From positions 62,001-126,000 of the forward strand of contig NZ_FNAJ01000004.1 of assembly GCF_900101905.1 (NCBI RefSeq): DNA of 64,000 bases, given 5' to 3'. Numbering within the stretch: position 1 is the first letter of the stretch; the number at the start of each line of letters is the position of its first letter. The notes below the pieces were generated by a model, which was not told the origin of the DNA, did not search any database, and was given only the letters and a program-made list of their open reading frames with translations. This DNA is from Myxococcus virescens. Lineage in GTDB: Bacteria > Myxococcota > Myxococcia > Myxococcales > Myxococcaceae. Below are positions 51,223-60,384 of the stretch, one piece after another. The translations under genes were made by a program, and so were the position numbers.

Positions 51223-53214
51223 ATGTGGAAACTCCATCTCGTCCCGCTTCTGTGTCTGCTCACCATCACTACCAGTTGCACCGAGCCGCCCGCTCCCCTC
51301 GCCCCTGCGGCCCCGCGCCAGCGCCCCATTCCAAACCGATACATCGTCGTGCTCCGCCCGGAGGCCCGCGCCGCATCCCAGGAGCCCCAGAAGACGCGGG
51401 AGCACGTATCGAACCTCGCCAAGACGCATGGCGCGAAGGTGCTCCACACCTATGAGCATGCGCTCCAGGGCTTCTCGGCGGAGCTGGACGACGCGCGTTT
51501 GGAGGCGCTGCGCGCCGACGAGCGCGTGGCCTTCATCGAGCAGGATGCATGGGTGCGCCCGCTCGCCACGGCGGAGACGGTGGCGTGGGGCCTGGACCGC
51601 GTGGACCAGGAGGACCTGCCCCTGGATGGTCTCTATCACCCGGCGCTGAGCGGCGCGGGTGTCCACGCGTACGTGCTCGACACGGGCATCCGCTCCACGC
51701 ATGCCGAGTTCCAGGGACGCCTGGGCGAGGGCTTCGACGCGGTGGACCCCGACGGTGGCGCGGAGGACTGCGACGGGCACGGCACCCACGTCGCGGGCAC
51801 CCTCGGAGGCACGACCTGGGGCGTGGCCCGGGCCGTGACGCTGCATCCCGTGCGCATCCTGAACTGTGACGGAGAAGGCCCCCTGTCGGGCATCATCGCC
51901 GGCATCGACTGGGTCGCCGCCCATCACCAGTCCCCCGCGGTCGCCAACCTGAGCATCGGGCTGGAGGTCTCGGAGGCGCTGGACCAGGCGGTCCGCAACG
52001 TCGTGGCCGCCGGCGTCACCGCCGTGGTGGCCGCGGGCAACTTCGGCGTCAGCGCGTGCGACGAGTCTCCTGCTCGCACGGCGGAAGCCCTCACCGTGGG
52101 CGCCACCAACGTGGAGGACTCCCGCGCGTCATTCTCGAATCACGGCCCCTGCGTCGACCTGTACGCGCCGGGCGAGGACATTCGCTCCGCCGGCATCGCC
52201 AACGACACGGCAAGCGAGGTCTTCTCCGGTACCTCCATGGCCACACCTCACGTCGCCGGCGCCGCCGCGCTCTACCTGGAGATCCACCCCACCGCCACCC
52301 CGGCCCAGGTGATGGACGCGCTCGCGGGCGCAGCCATCTCGGGTCGCGTGAAGGACGCCGGGCCGGGCTCCCCCGACCTGCTGCTCCAGGCGGGCTTCCG
52401 CCGCTCGACGGGGGACGTCCACCGCCCCTGGGCACACGTCGTGACGCCCTTCCCCTGGAGCACCGTGCGCGCCACCTCACGTGTGCGGGTGCTCGCCTGG
52501 GACGACGCGGCGGTCCGGCGCGTGGACCTCTGGGTCAACGGCCTCCTGCGCGCCAGTGACGACACCCACCCCTTCGAGCTCGACTGGGACACCCGGGAAG
52601 AGCTCAACGGCCCGGCCGCCCTGGAGGTCCGCGCCTACGACACCGCGCTCAAGGCCTGGCGCGCCGCGCCCATGACGGTGACGGTGCGCAACCCCGACAT
52701 CGCCGACTTCGATTCGACGCTCCAGGCGCCCCGCTGCGCCACCCTCGCGTCCGCGTGCGACACCGGCGTGCTCGTGCGCGGCATGGGCACCGTGGGGCCA
52801 GAGCGCCATGCGCCCAACACGCTCGGTGCGAGCTGTGCGGATGGCACCGATGGCACCTACCTCATCACCGCGACGCTGGAGGGGCTGCGCGTCTCCAGCC
52901 AGGACGGCGGCCCTCTCACCGCTGGCAAGCCGGTGAAACTCACCGCGACCGCCTTCGGCTTCGTGCCCTTCCTGGAAGCGGTGGACCTCTTCCACGCCCC
53001 CGACGCGCGCAGCCCCCAATGGACGCATGTCGCCCGGCTCCCGCTCGAAGTGACAGGGGCGCAGGAGCTATCCACCACCTTCACGCTGCCAGAGGGAGGG
53101 CTCCAGGCGATTCGCGGCATCCTCGGCACCCATCCCACCCCGGTCAGCTGCGCCCCGGGAGCCTGGACAGACCACGACGACCTCGTCTTCCCCGTGGCGC
53201 CCTCGAGCCGCTGA
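51223..53214 (+). CDS. Subtilisin-like (S8, proteinase K-type) protease lipoprotein
   Basis: A 663-residue lipoprotein (lipobox ITTSC, Cys19). An I9 propeptide/inhibitor domain (about 38-112, RYIVVLRPEA) is followed by the peptidase S8 domain (about 120-395). The catalytic triad is Asp153 (VLDTGIR), His186 (DGHGTHVAG) and Ser338 (FSGTSMATPH); the oxyanion Asn is in AAGNFG. The C-terminal 270 residues form two beta-rich domains, the first Ig-like (ATSRVRVLAWDDAAVRRVDLWVN). Lipidation would tether a protease to the cell surface, fitting a predatory lifestyle. It is a single gene. Confidence 0.92.
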   Translation: MWKLHLVPLLCLLTITTSCTEPPAPLAPAAPRQRPIPNRYIVVLRPEARAASQEPQKTREHVSNLAKTHGAKVLHTYEHALQGFSAELDDARLEALRADERVAFIEQDAWVRPLATAETVAWGLDRVDQEDLPLDGLYHPALSGAGVHAYVLDTGIRSTHAEFQGRLGEGFDAVDPDGGAEDCDGHGTHVAGTLGGTTWGVARAVTLHPVRILNCDGEGPLSGIIAGIDWVAAHHQSPAVANLSIGLEVSEALDQAVRNVVAAGVTAVVAAGNFGVSACDESPARTAEALTVGATNVEDSRASFSNHGPCVDLYAPGEDIRSAGIANDTASEVFSGTSMATPHVAGAAALYLEIHPTATPAQVMDALAGAAISGRVKDAGPGSPDLLLQAGFRRSTGDVHRPWAHVVTPFPWSTVRATSRVRVLAWDDAAVRRVDLWVNGLLRASDDTHPFELDWDTREELNGPAALEVRAYDTALKAWRAAPMTVTVRNPDIADFDSTLQAPRCATLASACDTGVLVRGMGTVGPERHAPNTLGASCADGTDGTYLITATLEGLRVSSQDGGPLTAGKPVKLTATAFGFVPFLEAVDLFHAPDARSPQWTHVARLPLEVTGAQELSTTFTLPEGGLQAIRGILGTHPTPVSCAPGAWTDHDDLVFPVAPSSR

Positions 53215-53419
53215 AGGCCCACGGCAGCGCGCCGTTGTCGCCAGCGGGAGCGCGTCGGGTCCCCGCCTCGCGGGAAGCGTGAGCTTGCGAGGCCCCGGCG
53301 CGGATTGTCGGCGAGCTGGGGGACTCTCGAGTCGCCGCCCAGCGTCGCCGCGCTTCCGACCGACTTCGATTGAGCCGAGCCGCCAGCCGCTTCGAGGGCT
53401 GCGCGCTGCCACGACGGTG

Positions 53420-53624
53420 GCCCTTTCGGTCCAGACTCCTCTGCCTTGAGGCCTTCGACTGGCTCCACACTGCTGGCATTGAGAGCCGGGTAGATGGAGG
53501 CGAGGTAGGTGACGACGAAGAGCTCGAAGCCCATCTTCAGGTCGACGCGGCCACTGCCGGCGGCGATGAAGCCGGTGTTGACGCCCAGCACCAGGAAAAG
53601 GGCTCGACCTGCGGCCCGGTTCAT
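53420..53624 (-). pseudogene. 3' fragment of an FtsX/MacB-type ABC permease
   Basis: On the minus strand one frame reads a hydrophobic segment (MGFELFVVTYLASIYPALNA) followed by SSVEPVEGLKAEES. This is the end of the last helix and the P-A-L-N-A....PVE-L motif of FtsX-like permeases. The upstream body is absent (replaced by the amidohydrolase gene end at 53621), and no stop follows, so both ends are broken. The rest of 53215-53620 holds nothing else recognised. Confidence 0.5.
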
Positions 53625-54862
53625 CCCCAACGAGCGCGACCAACGCCCGGCACCGGGCCCACGACACGCCCGTCGTGCACCACGAGCAGGCGCTCAGGGT
53701 GGGCGGCGACGGCCTCGGGAACGCTGCCTGCTGCAATCACGACCAGGTCTGCGCGGCAGCCGGGATGCAGTCCGTAATCGGTGATTCCGAGCACCTCCGC
53801 TGCGGAGTCGGTAATGAGCGAAGAAGCGTACTTCAGGTCGTCGTCGGACATCAGCTCGGCTTGGAGCCCGATGATGGTCGCTCGTTCGAGCATGTCCGCG
53901 GTTCCATACGGCCACCAGGCGTCTCGGATGTTGTCGGAGCCAGCGAACACTCGGACGCCATGCTCGCGTAGAGCCCGCAGCGGTGGCATCGAGCGGCTGG
54001 GGCCGTTCGTCATGATGGCGACCCCGGCTGCGCCGAGAGCGGCGGCCGTTCGTGCCAGCTCGTGCTCGTCGATCTGCCCGAGCGCGTAAGCATGGCTGAC
54101 CGCGACCTTACCGCTGAGCCCCAACGCCTTCGTGCGTTCGGCAATGGCGCGTAGTTGTTGGGTGCCGACCTCGCCGCCGTCGTGAAGGTGGATATCAATC
54201 CCCGAGCCGTGCCGGTCGGCGAGCCCGAAGACAATGTCGAGCTGACCGTCGACGTCGCCGTCGAAACCGGCAGGGTCGAGTCCGCCGATCAGGTCGGCGC
54301 CCTCCGAGAGCGCCGCGTCGAGCAGGTCGGCGACCCCTTTCGCGGTGACGATGCCGCTTTGCGGGAACGCGACCAGTTGGATACCGAGCCGATCACGAAA
54401 CGCGTCACGCACCTCGAAGAGCGCGTGCAAGCCATCGAGCTTTCCAACCGGGTCGATGTCGACATGGGAGCGGATGTGACCGGTGCCGAGGGACACCATG
54501 CGGTTGGCGAGGGCCGTGGCTCGCTGCGCGACTGAAACGCCGACTTCGTTGCGCAGAGCGCGCTCCTCCACGGTCCGCTGCCGGATTGAACCCGCCGCGC
54601 GGTGCGGCTGCCACGGCGCTCCGAAGAAGGTCTTGTCGAGATGGCAGTGGCCGTCCACCAGCGCGGGGAGCAGCAACGCGCCATCGAGTTGAATGGATGT
54701 CGCTTCGCCGTGAGCGCTCTTTCCCGTGTCCGGTCGATGCTCGTCGATCGACGCGATGCGGCCATCGCGGAGGAGGACGTCCACGCGGCGGCCGTCAGGA
54801 AGGGTTACGTTCACCAGCTCGACTGGGGTGGACGTACGGGAGGAGTCGACTGACTGACGCAT
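53621..54862 (-). CDS. Cytosine-deaminase-type amidohydrolase
   Basis: A 413-residue metal-dependent amidohydrolase. The metal-binding start is VDGHCHLDKTFFG (about 66-78). Further sites are GTGHIRSHVDIDP, HLHDGGEVG, the His in VAVSHAYALG and the catalytic Asp in VFAGSDNIRDAW. Its H-x-H-L-D-K form is that of the cytosine deaminase/isoprenoid-ammelide group. I chose the ATG at 54862, with AAGGAG 7 bases upstream; an ATG at 54883 overlaps the deaminase stop. It is the third gene of a run with a cytidine/guanine-type deaminase and an ankyrin lipoprotein, so a nucleobase-like substrate is plausible. Confidence 0.85.
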   Translation of the reverse strand: MRQSVDSSRTSTPVELVNVTLPDGRRVDVLLRDGRIASIDEHRPDTGKSAHGEATSIQLDGALLLPALVDGHCHLDKTFFGAPWQPHRAAGSIRQRTVEERALRNEVGVSVAQRATALANRMVSLGTGHIRSHVDIDPVGKLDGLHALFEVRDAFRDRLGIQLVAFPQSGIVTAKGVADLLDAALSEGADLIGGLDPAGFDGDVDGQLDIVFGLADRHGSGIDIHLHDGGEVGTQQLRAIAERTKALGLSGKVAVSHAYALGQIDEHELARTAAALGAAGVAIMTNGPSRSMPPLRALREHGVRVFAGSDNIRDAWWPYGTADMLERATIIGLQAELMSDDDLKYASSLITDSAAEVLGITDYGLHPGCRADLVVIAAGSVPEAVAAHPERLLVVHDGRVVGPVPGVGRARWG

Positions 54863-54879
54863 CCGGAGCTCCTTATCGG

Positions 54880-55341
54880 TCATCCCTGATGGCGCTTCCA
54901 CTCGTCGTACAGTCCGTGCTCGTCCGCCGGGCGCAGAGGCCGCAAGGCGAGGGACTGGGCTTGGGGCTCGCGGGCCAACTGCGCGTAGATCGGCGCTGTG
55001 GAGAGACCGAAGGCTTCGCCCTCCTCGTTGGAGTAGGCGAAATAGGCGCCCTGGATTCCGCACAAGTACATGGCGGCCAGACACATCGGGCAGGGATGAC
55101 CACTGGCATAGACGACGCAGCCGCTCAGGCTGGCGCTACCGAGGCTCTGGCTCGCATTGCGAATGGCCAGAAGCTCGGCGTGGGCGGTGGGATCCTTCGT
55201 CTGATTGACCTCGTTGACCGCGCGCGCGATCACCCGACCGTCGCGCACGAGCAAGGCCCCGAACGGACGGCCACCGGACTTGACGTTGGTGCGAGCCAGG
55301 GCGATGGCCTCGCGCATGAATTCTTCGGCGGACCTCTCCAT
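54880..55341 (-). CDS. Nucleobase/nucleoside deaminase (CDA fold, GuaD-like)
   Basis: A 153-residue zinc deaminase. The proton-shuttling Glu and a zinc His are in TAHAELLAI (His54, Glu56), and the zinc Cys pair in HPCPMCLAAM (Cys84, Cys87). The PCPMC form and the length match guanine deaminase or related nucleobase deaminases rather than tRNA-adenosine deaminase. It starts in TGATG shared with the ankyrin gene stop and ends 17 bases before the amidohydrolase, so all three are one operon. The exact substrate cannot be read from sequence. Confidence 0.88.
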   Translation of the reverse strand: MERSAEEFMREAIALARTNVKSGGRPFGALLVRDGRVIARAVNEVNQTKDPTAHAELLAIRNASQSLGSASLSGCVVYASGHPCPMCLAAMYLCGIQGAYFAYSNEEGEAFGLSTAPIYAQLAREPQAQSLALRPLRPADEHGLYDEWKRHQG

Positions 55342-56027
55342 CAGCGACCTCCGGCGGCTACGAGCATCTTGGCAATCGCGTCTTGTTTGCGCTCGCGGGC
55401 GTGCTGGAGCGGCGTGACGCCGTTTCCGTCCGCCAGGTTGACGTCGGCGCCTCCATCAATCAGGAGACGGACGATCGCCTGGTGACGTGGCCCGCCGTCG
55501 CTGAGCAGGATCGCCTCGAGCAGTCCGGTCCAGCCCAGGCGGTTGACGTGGTTCGGATCGACGCCGGCTTGCAGCAACGTTTTCACGACCTCCACATGGC
55601 CGCGTTCACAGGCCGGAATGAGCGCAGTGCCGCTGTAGCGGTTGGTGCTCTTCAGGTCGGCGCCGTTCTTCAAGGTCAGGCGCAGGATCTCCAGGTACCC
55701 CCGCGCTCCAGCCAGGAGGTAGGCGCTATCGAGCTGGCGGTTCTGGAGGTTCACGTTCGCTCCTGCCTCGATGAGGGCGCGGGCGGCAGCCACGTGGTTC
55801 CCGTCAGTCGCCAGCAAGAGCGACGTGTTGCCCGCCGAGTCCCGGGCGTCTACCGCCGCCCCCTGGCGCAGCAGCTCGGAGACCGTCGCCGCATCGCCCT
55901 TCTCTGCGGCCCGCAAGAGGGCCTCGGGCGGCACGGGAGAGCCGCCGTCCCCCACTCCCGCAGAAGCTGAGCAAGCCATCGTGAGCAGCGTCATGAGCAT
56001 CACCCTCCAAATGTTCGCCAGGTGCAC
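55341..56027 (-). CDS. Ankyrin-repeat lipoprotein
   Basis: A 228-residue protein with a lipoprotein-type signal (LLTMAC) followed by about five ankyrin repeats (GNTSLLLATDGNHVAAARAL, AYLLAGARGYLEILRLTL, TALIPACERGHVEVVKTLL, GVTPLQHARERKQDAIAKML). The GTG at 56027 has AGGAGG 8 bases upstream; ATGs at 56000 and 55994 are alternatives. It is translationally coupled to the deaminase gene. Ankyrin repeats bind other proteins; coupling to two deaminase-type enzymes, one of them cytoplasmic in form, is unusual. Confidence 0.85.
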   Translation of the reverse strand: MHLANIWRVMLMTLLTMACSASAGVGDGGSPVPPEALLRAAEKGDAATVSELLRQGAAVDARDSAGNTSLLLATDGNHVAAARALIEAGANVNLQNRQLDSAYLLAGARGYLEILRLTLKNGADLKSTNRYSGTALIPACERGHVEVVKTLLQAGVDPNHVNRLGWTGLLEAILLSDGGPRHQAIVRLLIDGGADVNLADGNGVTPLQHARERKQDAIAKMLVAAGGR

Positions 56028-56202
56028 GACTTCACCTCCTGACGAGGTGCTCTAATCCCCGGCCATCCCATGCGGAAGCGAAATGCCAGAATGATTACCA
56101 GTGGGGTTCTGAATAGTTTGACCGAGAGCCCTTTGTAGAGACACCCGGATGCTCGATCTCTTCTTGCTGCGAAGCTTCGTCGCGGCCGTTGAAACGCATG
56201 CG

Positions 56203-56385
56203 TGATGCTCTCGTCCGGTGGACAGGCCGCTTGAGCCCCCTTGGGGTACACGCGTGCCCAGACCGCGCTCCCTTCAGGTGCGTACCAGGGGCCTGGACCT
56301 CTCGGCGCCTCTCGAGCCTCAACACCCCGCGGCCTGGGGTGGCCCTCCTGCCGGGGCCCACCTCGCACATCCCGTGGGCTGGGAT
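56203..56385 (-). mobile_element. IS91-type transposase remnant, copy 3
   Basis: Only the last 20 codons of the transposase survive (PTGCARWAPAGGPPQAAGC and stop at 56319-56321). The 3' non-coding end to 56203 is almost identical to copy 1 at 33376-33451 and to copy 2. Beyond 56385 the match ends. It lies upstream of the phosphoribosyltransferase gene and closes the accessory stretch. Confidence 0.8.
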
Positions 56386-56487
56386 TCGGTCCACTCACCG
56401 GCCCACCCGGCCCCCAAGGCCTCGGACATCGACAGGCATCGGTGGACAGGTGCCCCGGCCATGCTTCTCTTGATCGCAGGGGGTGCC

Positions 56488-57177
56488 ATGCACTTCGAGG
56501 ATCGTGTCGATGCGGGCCGGCGGCTCGCCCAGTTGCTGCGCGAGCGTGGCTACACGGGTGAAGGCACGCTCGTCCTGGCGTTGCCCCGCGGGGGTGTACC
56601 TGTGGCCTTTGAGGTGGCAACAGCACTGGGCGCACCTCTGGACGTCTGGGTGGTCCGCAAGGTCGGTGTGCCGGGCTACGAGGAACTGGGCCTCGGCGCG
56701 GTCGCGGAAGGCGGGGTCGCGTTCGTCAACCGGAGGCTGATGGACGAGGTGGGCGTCACCGAGACGGACCTGCAAGGCCTCGTCCGTCAGAAGGCGGATG
56801 AAGTGAAGGTCCGGGTAGCGCGCTTCCGCCAGGGCATCGCAGCGCCTCGAATCGAAGGCCAGCGCATCATCCTGGTGGACGACGGCATCGCGACGGGAGG
56901 TACCGTCCGAGCCGCCATCCAGGCGCTCCGCATGCACCAACCCGGCAGCATCATCCTCGCGGTCCCCGTCGCGGCATCCCAGACGCTCGCAGAGCTCGCC
57001 CCCCTGGCGGATGACGTGGTGTGCGTGCTTTCCACGCCGTCGCTGTATGCCATTGGCCAGTGGTACGCCGACTTCCAGCAGGTTCCAGATGAAGCGGTCG
57101 CGACGCTCCTGGCACAGGCCCGGCTCACCCTCGGTCACGACCGTCACGCGCCGCCCGGCGACACGGCCCACTCCTGA
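56488..57177 (+). CDS. Phosphoribosyltransferase-family protein
   Basis: A 229-residue type I phosphoribosyltransferase fold. The PRPP-binding loop is IILVDDGIATGGTV (about 128-141), and LALPRGGVPVAFEVA (about 30-44) is the second conserved loop. The N-terminal DAGRRLAQLL is typical of the stand-alone subgroup. The family moves phosphoribosyl groups to nucleobases, but this subgroup has no fixed role. I chose the ATG at 56488 (GGGGG upstream); an ATG at 56461 is possible. It starts about 100 bases from the IS91-type remnant. Confidence 0.85.
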   Translation: MHFEDRVDAGRRLAQLLRERGYTGEGTLVLALPRGGVPVAFEVATALGAPLDVWVVRKVGVPGYEELGLGAVAEGGVAFVNRRLMDEVGVTETDLQGLVRQKADEVKVRVARFRQGIAAPRIEGQRIILVDDGIATGGTVRAAIQALRMHQPGSIILAVPVAASQTLAELAPLADDVVCVLSTPSLYAIGQWYADFQQVPDEAVATLLAQARLTLGHDRHAPPGDTAHS

Positions 57178-57378
57178 CCGGGCGCCCGAAGCATCAGCGA
57201 GCCACCACCACCCGGGCCGCGATACCCCAGCCTTACAGGAGCCCACCGGGCGCAGTTCATCCCGGCCCTCCGAAGGAGCCGCCGTTCCGGCGCAGGGATG
57301 GCAGCTCGAGCCCTGCCGTGCATCTCGCTCCATCCCCACCCTTCATAGGAGGCCACCAGGCCCGAGCAGGAGCGAGTG

Positions 57379-57555
57379 ATGCCCGTTTACGAGTTCTACT
57401 GCCGCAAGTGTAAGGAGCCCTTCACCGAGATCATGAGCGTCAAGGAGCACGATGAGCGAACGCCCAAGTGCCCACGCTGCCAGGAGACGAAGGAGGTGGA
57501 GAAGCGCATCTCCACCGTTCATACCGTGACCACCAAGAAGTGGCTGACGCTCTGA
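57379..57555 (+). CDS. FmdB-type zinc-ribbon protein
   Basis: A 58-residue protein. MPVYEFYCRKCKEPF then TPKCPRCQE gives the four zinc Cys (8, 11, 31, 34), and the first residues are the FmdB/CxxC_CxxC_SSSS family signature. Members are putative regulators of amidase or formamide genes; the function here is unknown. It lies between the phosphoribosyltransferase and CapA-type genes. Confidence 0.85.
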   Translation: MPVYEFYCRKCKEPFTEIMSVKEHDERTPKCPRCQETKEVEKRISTVHTVTTKKWLTL

Positions 57556-57607
57556 CGCGCTCCCGGGCTTGCTCCGCGCCGCACCTGTGGCGGGGGGCCG
57601 ACGCACG

Positions 57608-58780
57608 ATGATCCCGGATACGCCGGACAGGGAGCGGAGCGCCAATGGCTCGGCGCCTTCGGCCACGGGGAAGGTGCTCACCCTCCTGCTCTGCGGAGAT
57701 GTGATGACGGGCCGGGGCATCGACCAGGTCCTGCCCCACCCTGCTCCGCCGGGCCTCCACGAGGACTACCTGAAGGATGCGCGGGACTACGTCCGGCTGG
57801 CAGAGGAACGCAATGGCCCCATCCGGACGCCCGTCGGCTTTGGTGAGCTCTGGGGTGACGCGCTCGACGAGATGGAGCGAGCCGCGCCGGATGTTCGAAT
57901 CATCAACCTGGAGACGAGCGTCACCACGAGCGCGGCGTGGTGGCCAGACAAGGGCATCCATTACCGCATGCACCCGGAGAACGCGGCTTGTCTTACAGCA
58001 GCCCGGATCGATTGCTGCGCGCTGGCGAACAACCACGTACTGGACTGGGGCTATCCGGGGCTCCTCGAAACGCTGGCGACCCTCCGGCGCCTGGGCATCG
58101 CCACCGCGGGGCTCGGGGAGGACCAGGAGCGAGCACGGCGGCCGGCCATCCTGGATGTGACCGGGGGCCGGGTCGCCGTGTTTTCGTTCGGTGATAGCAG
58201 CAGCGGAATCCCACCCGTCTGGGCCGCGACGGAAGACCGGCCCGGCGTGGATCTGCTGCCAGCGCTGACACCCACCGCAGTGCGGCAACTGGGCGAGCGC
58301 GTCGCGGCCGTCAAACGCACGGGCGACATCGTCGTTGCCTCCATTCACTGGGGCGGCAACTGGGGCTATGCAGTGCCGGACGCGCAGCGGGCCTTCGCGC
58401 GAGCGCTCATCGATGAGGCCGGCGTCGACATCATCCATGGCCACTCGTCGCACCACCCCCGCGGCATTGAGGTCCACCGGGGCCACCTCATCCTCTACGG
58501 CTGCGGAGACTTCCTGAACGACTATGAGGGAATCTCTGGCCACACGGCCTTCCGTCCAGACCTGACGCTGCTGTACCTGGCGTCCATCGCCCCGGCCACC
58601 GGTCAGCTGGCGGGCCTCCGCATGCTCCCGATGCAGCTGCGCCAACTCCGTCCCCATCATGCCTCACGACAAGATGCGGAGTGGCTGGGCGGCGTCCTGG
58701 ACCAGCAGGGGCGGGACCTCGGGACCCGCACGCGGCTGGCATCAGACGGCAACGGTGCGCTCGTCCTTCAGTGGACGTGA
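57608..58780 (+). CDS. CapA-type metallophosphatase-fold protein
   Basis: A 390-residue protein of the CapA/PgsA (poly-gamma-glutamate synthesis) family. The fold's metal-binding positions appear in LLLCGDVMTGRGID (about 26-39), INLETSVTT, LANNHVLDWG, IHWGGNWG and GHSSHHPRGIE. In capsule systems CapA is membrane-anchored, but here I see no signal peptide or membrane helix, and there are no capB/capC genes beside it, so the role is uncertain. Stand-alone CapA-like proteins are common in bacteria. Confidence 0.87.
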   Translation: MIPDTPDRERSANGSAPSATGKVLTLLLCGDVMTGRGIDQVLPHPAPPGLHEDYLKDARDYVRLAEERNGPIRTPVGFGELWGDALDEMERAAPDVRIINLETSVTTSAAWWPDKGIHYRMHPENAACLTAARIDCCALANNHVLDWGYPGLLETLATLRRLGIATAGLGEDQERARRPAILDVTGGRVAVFSFGDSSSGIPPVWAATEDRPGVDLLPALTPTAVRQLGERVAAVKRTGDIVVASIHWGGNWGYAVPDAQRAFARALIDEAGVDIIHGHSSHHPRGIEVHRGHLILYGCGDFLNDYEGISGHTAFRPDLTLLYLASIAPATGQLAGLRMLPMQLRQLRPHHASRQDAEWLGGVLDQQGRDLGTRTRLASDGNGALVLQWT

Positions 58781-58890
58781 GCCTCCCAGACACGCGACGA
58801 GCGGCCTCAGGGCCCCTGGTTCCCCCGCACGGCGGCGGAACCTCCTTGGACGCGGTGAGCGCACGCCTCCGGTCCCATGCAACCCGGCGC

Positions 58891-60384
58891 TCAGCCTTTC
58901 AACACCGCGAGCGGCACCAGCCGCGCCACCTTCCGCGCGATGCCAGCCGCCTCGACCACGTCCACCACCCGATCCACGTCCTTGTAGGCCAGGGGCGCTT
59001 CCTCCGCGAGCTCCGCATTGGAGGGACACTCCACGGCGATGCCCTGACGATTCAGCGCCGCGCGCAGCTCACTTCCCACCACCTGGCGTTTGGAAGCGGC
59101 CCGGCTCAGCCGCCGTCCCGCCCCATGGCAGGCGCTGCTGAGTGAGATGGCCTCGGCAGCCTCCTTCCCCACCAGCACGAACGACGCCGTGCCCATGCTT
59201 CCGGGGATGAACACGGGCTGGCCGACCTGATGGTAGGCCGCGGGGAGCTCGGGGTGCCCTGGACCAAAGGCCCGCGTTGCGCCCTTGCGGTGTACACAGA
59301 GGCGCTGGCCTCCATGCGGCTCCAACTTCGCGATGTTGTGGGCCACGTCATAGACGATGCGAGGCCACGCGGCGGAACGGTCTCCGAACCACCGGCGGAA
59401 CACCTCACGCACCCGGTGGGTGAGCACCTGCCGGTTGGCCCAGGCGAAGTTGGCCGCGGCGCACATGGCCGCGAAGTAGTCCTGCCCCTCCGCCGACGAC
59501 AGCGGCGCACAGGCGAGTTGACGGTCCACGAGCTGGATGCCCTCGCGGGCCAGGGCGCGGTCCATGGTGCGCACCGCATCCGTGCAGACCTGGTGCCCCA
59601 GTCCGCGCGAGCCCGTATGGATGAGCACGGTGAGCTGGCCCTCGAACAGCCCGAGCGCCGGGGCCACCTCCGAGTCGAGGACGCGCTCCACCCGCTGCAC
59701 TTCCAGGAAGTGGTTGCCGCCACCGAGCGTGCCAAGCTGGTCATGCCCCCGCTCCCGTGCCCGAACGGAGACCTTGGCCGTGTCGGCGCCATCGAGGCAG
59801 CCTCTGGCCTCCAGGTAGTCGACGTCCTCCGGTGCTCCCAGTCCCAATACGTCCACCAGATAGGGGACGCCCTCCGTGAGGACCCGGTCCATCTGCTCGG
59901 GAGCCAACGACAGGCGGCCATGCCGGCCGAAGCCTGTGGGAATGCTCCGAGCGAGGTCGTGAGCCACCTCCGGCAGGACCTCCTTCACGTCCTCGTGCCG
60001 AAGCCCGGTCGCCAGCAACCTCACACCGCAGTTGATGTCGAACCCGATGCCGCCCGGCGAGATGACGCCATCCGGCAACGCTGTGCCCGCCACGCCGCCC
60101 ACGGGGAAGCCGTAGCCCTCGTGCATGTCCGGCATTCCGATGGCGAAGCCCTGGATGCCCGGCAGAGTGGTGACATTGACGAGCTGAGGCACGCTCCGGT
60201 CGTGGACCATCTGCTGGAGCAACTCCGAGTCCGCGACGATGCGGGCCGGTACCCGCATGTCCTCGCGGAAGCCCTGGCCCAGTTCATACAGGGCGGGCCC
60301 TATCTGCCGGATGAGCGGCTCGAGTTGCTGCGGGACCTCGGGAAGTGTCTCCATGCTTGCCTCATGACAGGGGGGCTCAGACAT
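58891..60384 (-). CDS. rtcB: RNA-splicing ligase RtcB
   Basis: A 497-residue RNA ligase that joins 2',3'-cyclic phosphate or 3'-phosphate ends to 5'-OH ends using GTP and Mn. The metal-binding Cys is in GFDINCGVRL, His residues in LGGGNHFLEV and IHTGSRGLGHQV, and the guanylated His in SACHGAGRRLSR. The start ATG at 60384 overlaps the end of the archease gene by 8 bases. The pair is translated together and the archease activates the ligase. It may repair tRNA or rRNA after nuclease damage. Confidence 0.95.
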   Translation of the reverse strand: MSEPPCHEASMETLPEVPQQLEPLIRQIGPALYELGQGFREDMRVPARIVADSELLQQMVHDRSVPQLVNVTTLPGIQGFAIGMPDMHEGYGFPVGGVAGTALPDGVISPGGIGFDINCGVRLLATGLRHEDVKEVLPEVAHDLARSIPTGFGRHGRLSLAPEQMDRVLTEGVPYLVDVLGLGAPEDVDYLEARGCLDGADTAKVSVRARERGHDQLGTLGGGNHFLEVQRVERVLDSEVAPALGLFEGQLTVLIHTGSRGLGHQVCTDAVRTMDRALAREGIQLVDRQLACAPLSSAEGQDYFAAMCAAANFAWANRQVLTHRVREVFRRWFGDRSAAWPRIVYDVAHNIAKLEPHGGQRLCVHRKGATRAFGPGHPELPAAYHQVGQPVFIPGSMGTASFVLVGKEAAEAISLSSACHGAGRRLSRAASKRQVVGSELRAALNRQGIAVECPSNAELAEEAPLAYKDVDRVVDVVEAAGIARKVARLVPLAVLKG

